The notes under the pieces were generated by a model. It ran no database searches. It was not told the DNA's origin and worked only from the letters and a program-made list of their open reading frames with translations. From positions 186,001-250,000 of the forward strand of contig NZ_BSTJ01000002.1 in assembly GCF_030269445.1 (NCBI RefSeq): 64,000 bases of DNA, read 5' to 3'. The DNA comes from Actinoallomurus iriomotensis (lineage in GTDB: Bacteria > Actinomycetota > Actinomycetes > Streptosporangiales > Streptosporangiaceae). Below, in pieces: positions 61,132 through 64,000 of the stretch. The translations under genes and the position numbers were made by a program. Position 1 is the first letter of the stretch, and each line of letters opens with the position of its first letter.

Positions 61132-62139
61132 TCAGTCCTCGGGCGGAGGAGCGGTGGAGGCCCGGGTGATCAGCGCCATCGGGCCGGCGAGGATCTCCTC
61201 GACGCTGTCGTCGGGCTCGAGGCCGTTCAGCAGCGAGACACCACGGCGACCCAGCTCCTCCAGCGGCATCCGCACCGTGGTCAGGGGCGGCGCCAGATAG
61301 CTGGCGAGGTCCAGGTCATGCACGGCCACGATGGACATCTGGCGGGGTATCTCCAGCCCCTCCTCGCGCACCCGCTCCATCGCGCCGATGGCGGACGCCA
61401 CATTGGCCACGAAGACGGCGGTCGGCGGATGGGGGTCGGCGAGCAGCGAGCCCATCGCCGCGGCCCCGCCGGCCGGCGTGTAGTCGGCGGCGGCGATCGG
61501 CCCGTCCGGCAGCCCGGCCTCACGCATCGCCGCGGAGTAGCCGGCGAACCGCCGCTGCGCCGTGTCCGCGCCGGACGGGCCGGCGAGATGGGCGATGCGC
61601 CGGTGGCCGAGCCCGACGAGATGCCCGACGGCGAGCCGGGCCGCACGCTCGTCGTCCAGGATCACGTAGCGGTCGACCGCCGGGCTGCGCCGGTTGAGCA
61701 TGATCCATGGCACGGCGGCACGGTGGAGCTGCTCGATCAGCCCGGTGTCCTCCCCCGACCCCGCCAGCAGCAGGCCGTCGATCCGGCCGGGGCCGAGCAG
61801 GTCCATGTAGCCGCCCAGCCCGGCGCCGGTGGCGCTGCCGGTGACCAGCACGCACCCCAGCGCCGCGGCGGCGGCCTCGGCGCCCTTGATGATCTCCGCG
61901 TACACGGGGTTGGCGAAGTCGGGGATGAACAGCCCGAACATGTGGGCCCGCGCGGTACGGAGACTGCGGGCGGTTACGTTGGGCCGGTAACCGAGCTCCT
62001 TGATCGCCGCCAGGACCCGCTGGCGGGTCTCCGGCCGGATGTTGAGGGTGGGATCGTCATTGACCACCCGGGACACGACCGCGCGGTCCACCTTGGCCAT
62101 CGCGGCGACGTCCGCCAGAGTCACACGGGCCGTTCTCAT
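61132..62139 (-). CDS. LacI-family transcriptional regulator
   Basis: A 335-residue LacI/GalR protein. Residues 1-60: VTLADVAAMAKVDRAVVSRVV, then RQRVLAAIKELGYRPNVTARSL with the hinge helix. The rest is the sugar-binding domain (MFGLFIPDFANPVYAEIIKGA, GHRRIAHLAGPSGADTAQRR). It likely represses the downstream GH35-GH28 operon until a galacturonate- or galactose-type sugar binds. The second TnpB element ends exactly at its ATG, so its original upstream sequence, probably an ATGA overlap with the Gfo/Idh gene, has been displaced; no ribosome site is visible now. Confidence 0.93.
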   Translation of the reverse strand: MRTARVTLADVAAMAKVDRAVVSRVVNDDPTLNIRPETRQRVLAAIKELGYRPNVTARSLRTARAHMFGLFIPDFANPVYAEIIKGAEAAAAALGCVLVTGSATGAGLGGYMDLLGPGRIDGLLLAGSGEDTGLIEQLHRAAVPWIMLNRRSPAVDRYVILDDERAARLAVGHLVGLGHRRIAHLAGPSGADTAQRRFAGYSAAMREAGLPDGPIAAADYTPAGGAAAMGSLLADPHPPTAVFVANVASAIGAMERVREEGLEIPRQMSIVAVHDLDLASYLAPPLTTVRMPLEELGRRGVSLLNGLEPDDSVEEILAGPMALITRASTAPPPED

Positions 62140-62231
62140 CGGCTACGTGGCGTGGAGACCCCGGCCTTGCGGCCGGGGTCTAAACGCCGCTCCCTCCTCA
62201 GAATGTCGGTGGTGGTGGTTAGCGTGCCGGC

Positions 62232-63153
62232 ATGCGATTTCGGCTCCAGCCCACGCCCGCTCAGGAGGCGGCGTTGCTGGAGCACTGCGCGCATGCCCGG
62301 TATGTGTGGAATCTCGCAGTGGAGCAGCATCGGCATTGGCGGCCGGGGCGGGCGAGTGCGCCGGGCTATGCCGAACAGTCCCGTCAGCTGACCGAGGCCA
62401 GGAGAGAGTGCGCGTGGCTGGCGGCGGGATCGCAGACGGTGCAGCAGCAGGCGTTGCGGGATTTCGCCCAAGCCAGGGCGAACTTCTTCGCTGGGACGCA
62501 TCGGCGTCCAACATGGCGTAAGACGGGCATCCATGAAGGGTTCCGGATCGTCGGACAGCGCGGTAACCACTGGGATGTACGGCGGCTGTCCCGCAAGGTC
62601 GGTGAAGTTCGGATACCGAAGGTGGGCTGGGTACCCGTCCGCTGGTCCCGCGACATGCCCGCCGGACTGGGCCGAGAAGACCTCCACCGATCTGGCCCGC
62701 CGCTTCGACCTGATCCGCATCGAAGATTTGAAGATCGGCAATATGGTCCGTTCCGCACGCGGCACCATCGCTGCGCCGGGTGTGAACGTGCGGGCCAAGG
62801 CCGGACTCAACCGTTCCATCCACGCGGCCGGATGGGGTCATCTGGCAAGGCGTCTGGAGCACAAAGCCGCCGGCCGAGTCGAGAAGATCAACCCCGCCTA
62901 CACATCCCAGATCTGTCATGTTTGTGGGCATTGCGCAGCGGACAACCGTGAGAGCCAAGCGGTCTTTCGCTGTCGCGCCTGCGGGCATGTCGATCACGCG
63001 GACGTGAACGCGGCCAAGAACATCGCGGCAGGGCATGCCGTGACGTGCCTCTCCCGACCAACCAGCCCCGACCGACCTCCCGTGCGGGGAGCCCTCCAGC
63101 CGTTGGGCGGGGCCATGAACCGCGAACCTCAACCTGTTCCCTCCTCTCGGTAG
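62232..63153 (+). pseudogene. tnpB: tnpB of copy 2, with an internal deletion and frameshift
   Basis: From ATG 62232 the frame is intact through RFRLQPTPAQEAALLEHCAH, ARRECAWLAAGSQTVQQQAL and VRIPKVGWVPVRWSRDMP. Near 62655 the sequence jumps, in another frame, to WAEKTSTDLARRFDLIRIED. Compared with copy 1 about 95 residues are missing, including the first RuvC Asp (VVGVDRGVAV). The second Glu, zinc knuckle (CHVCGHCAADN, CRACGH) and last Asp (HADVNAAKNIA) remain. So this copy is broken at a different place from copy 1 and cannot make an active nuclease. Confidence 0.87.
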
Positions 63154-63197
63154 GGGAATCGGGTTGAAATCCCCCGCCTTCAGACGGAGGACGTCAA
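63065..63197 (+). ncRNA. Candidate omega RNA (reRNA) scaffold of TnpB copy 2
   Basis: Almost identical to the matching end of copy 1, including about 45 bp past the tnpB stop; the terminal stem TCCCCCG/CGGAGGA has one mismatch. The guide would be the flanking AACGAACCGAGTCTTTC, the 3' end of the Gfo/Idh gene read antisense. Inferred from position and conservation only. Confidence 0.4.
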
Positions 63198-64000
63198 AAC
63201 GAACCGAGTCTTTCACTCTCTCCGGTCCGCATGGATCGATACAGCGCGTCCATGAGATCGAGGGTACGGAGATTGTCCGCCGCCGCCGTATCCGGCTCGC
63301 CGCCTTCGGCGATCGCGGCCAGCAGCGACCCCATCGGCCCGGCGACGGCGTCGGGCAGCCACCGGGTGGTCACCGGGTAGGGCAGCCAGCCGTCGGTCGG
63401 CAGGGTCCGGCTGTTGACCTCCAGGGTGTCGGGACGCCCGTGCGGGTAGTCGTAGAGCAGCCCGAGCGTGCCCTTGATCGCCCCTTCGGCGCCGTCGATC
63501 CGGAAGGCGGCCTCGTAGTCGCCCGTCCGGTTCTCGTGTGTGGCGTGGACCAGCGCGCGTACGTCGCCCGGATAGACCAGCGTGCTCATCGTCCGGGTCT
63601 CGCCCTTGGCGACCTGGCCGGGCGTGCGGCTCCCGGTGCAGAACACGCGCTCCGGGTCGCCGAGGATCGAGCGGACCGCGTCCAGGTAGTGGATCGAGTG
63701 GTAGGCGATCTCCAGCCGGTCGGAGGCGACGAGCCAGTCCCACGCGCTCCAGTCGGTGTAGATGTTCACGGTGAAGGTCATCGCCGTCGGCTCGCCGATC
63801 CAGCCGGCCCTGACCATGGCCCGCGCGGCGGCGATTCCCTCGTCGAAGCGCAGCTGCTGGTTCACCGCGACCTTCACGCCGCGTTCGCGGGCGAGGTCGA
63901 CCAGTTCCCGGCCGGTGGCGGCGTCGGGCGCGAAGGGTTTCTGGCAGAGCAGGTGCTTGCCGGCCTCGATCGCGGTCCTGGCGATGCCCGGCTGGGCGTT
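63194..64000 (-). CDS. Gfo/Idh/MocA-family oxidoreductase, C-terminal part (cut by window edge)
   Basis: The visible 268 residues read leftward from the window edge: NAQPGIARTAIEAGKHLLCQ and KPFAPDAATGRELVDLARE carry the catalytic Lys in Q-K-P, then VAVNQQLRFDEGIAAARAMV and the substrate His segment YHSIHYLDAVRSILGDPER. It is an NAD(P)-dependent sugar-type dehydrogenase. The stop TGA is provided by the right end of the TnpB element; without the element the gene would end TTATGA, changing the last residue from Phe to Leu and overlapping the lacI start. It lies upstream of lacI and the GH operon on the same strand, so it may act on the released sugar. The N-terminus is outside the window. Confidence 0.88.
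   Translation of the reverse strand, partial: NAQPGIARTAIEAGKHLLCQKPFAPDAATGRELVDLARERGVKVAVNQQLRFDEGIAAARAMVRAGWIGEPTAMTFTVNIYTDWSAWDWLVASDRLEIAYHSIHYLDAVRSILGDPERVFCTGSRTPGQVAKGETRTMSTLVYPGDVRALVHATHENRTGDYEAAFRIDGAEGAIKGTLGLLYDYPHGRPDTLEVNSRTLPTDGWLPYPVTTRWLPDAVAGPMGSLLAAIAEGGEPDTAAADNLRTLDLMDALYRSMRTGESERLGSF

Larger units (their letters stand above)
62140..63197 (+). mobile_element. TnpB-only (IS1341/IS605-type) element, copy 2, between a Gfo/Idh gene and lacI
   Basis: The 1058-bp element has tnpB on the plus strand. The left end follows TCAT (62136-62139, the complement of the lacI ATGA) and the right end is TCAA (63194-63197). Left ends of the two copies align over about 20 bp starting CGG, with an 11-bp hairpin at 62156-62181, and right ends share GGACGTCAA. 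Removing it joins GTTCGTT to ATGAGAAC, making an ATGA overlap between the Gfo/Idh gene and lacI. No tnpA. It is about 230 bp shorter than copy 1 because of a deletion inside tnpB. Confidence 0.83.

Overview
The window is very GC-rich (codon third positions almost all G or C), with dense genes, many ATGA/GTGA stop-start overlaps, GGAGG-type ribosome sites, F420-type oxidoreductases, a DUF574 methyltransferase and an IdeR/DmdR-type iron box. This points to the chromosome of a filamentous actinomycete, probably Streptosporangiales or a relative; the genus cannot be fixed from sequence alone. No rRNA, tRNA or CRISPR array was seen.

Layout. 1-2776: the N-terminus of a LysR regulator, a thioesterase-DUF6817 fusion and an FAD/NAD(P)-binding protein. 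2844-10807: a seven-gene catabolic operon (hydrolase, aldehyde dehydrogenase, MHS-type symporter, HIBADH-like dehydrogenase, TcuA-like flavoprotein, MBL lactonase, GntR/FCD regulator) with palindromes at the promoter and before the regulator. 10954-11935: gene debris. 11942-13926: an APS-reductase-like flavoprotein with its ferredoxin. 13932-19547: a NarL-type two-component system divergent from a MacB-like ABC exporter, with a 16-bp palindrome between. 19641-31889: mostly single genes (lipid kinase, MBL protein, ABM protein, NDH-2, F420 oxidoreductase, variant Gfo/Idh protein, YecE, Ser/Thr kinase, DAO oxidase, small membrane proteins) and two pseudogenes.

31929-47033 is an iron-acquisition locus: an Fe-siderophore ABC importer, an iron box, then binding protein-entA-entC-entE-entB-entF, with an enterochelin-esterase-like gene convergent at the end. 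The single-module NRPS carries the serine specificity code of EntF, so an enterobactin-type 2,3-dihydroxybenzoyl-serine product is predicted. A TnpB element sits between entB and entF.

47273-54822 holds a flavin reductase-like protein, an EamA exporter with a divergent LysR regulator, a hydrolase, methyltransferases, a broken aldehyde dehydrogenase and a TesB thioesterase. 55043-64000 holds secreted proteins, a coupled GH35-GH28 pair with a LacI-type operator, the lacI gene, a second TnpB element and a partial Gfo/Idh oxidoreductase.

Two patterns stand out. First, both TnpB elements lie antisense to an operon, exactly at a reconstructed ATGA stop-start overlap; the element end (TTGA in the operon direction) re-creates the upstream stop codon and the downstream ATG is kept. 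Second, four host pseudogenes and both tnpB copies carry internal deletions, as if this chromosome region decays by short-repeat deletion.
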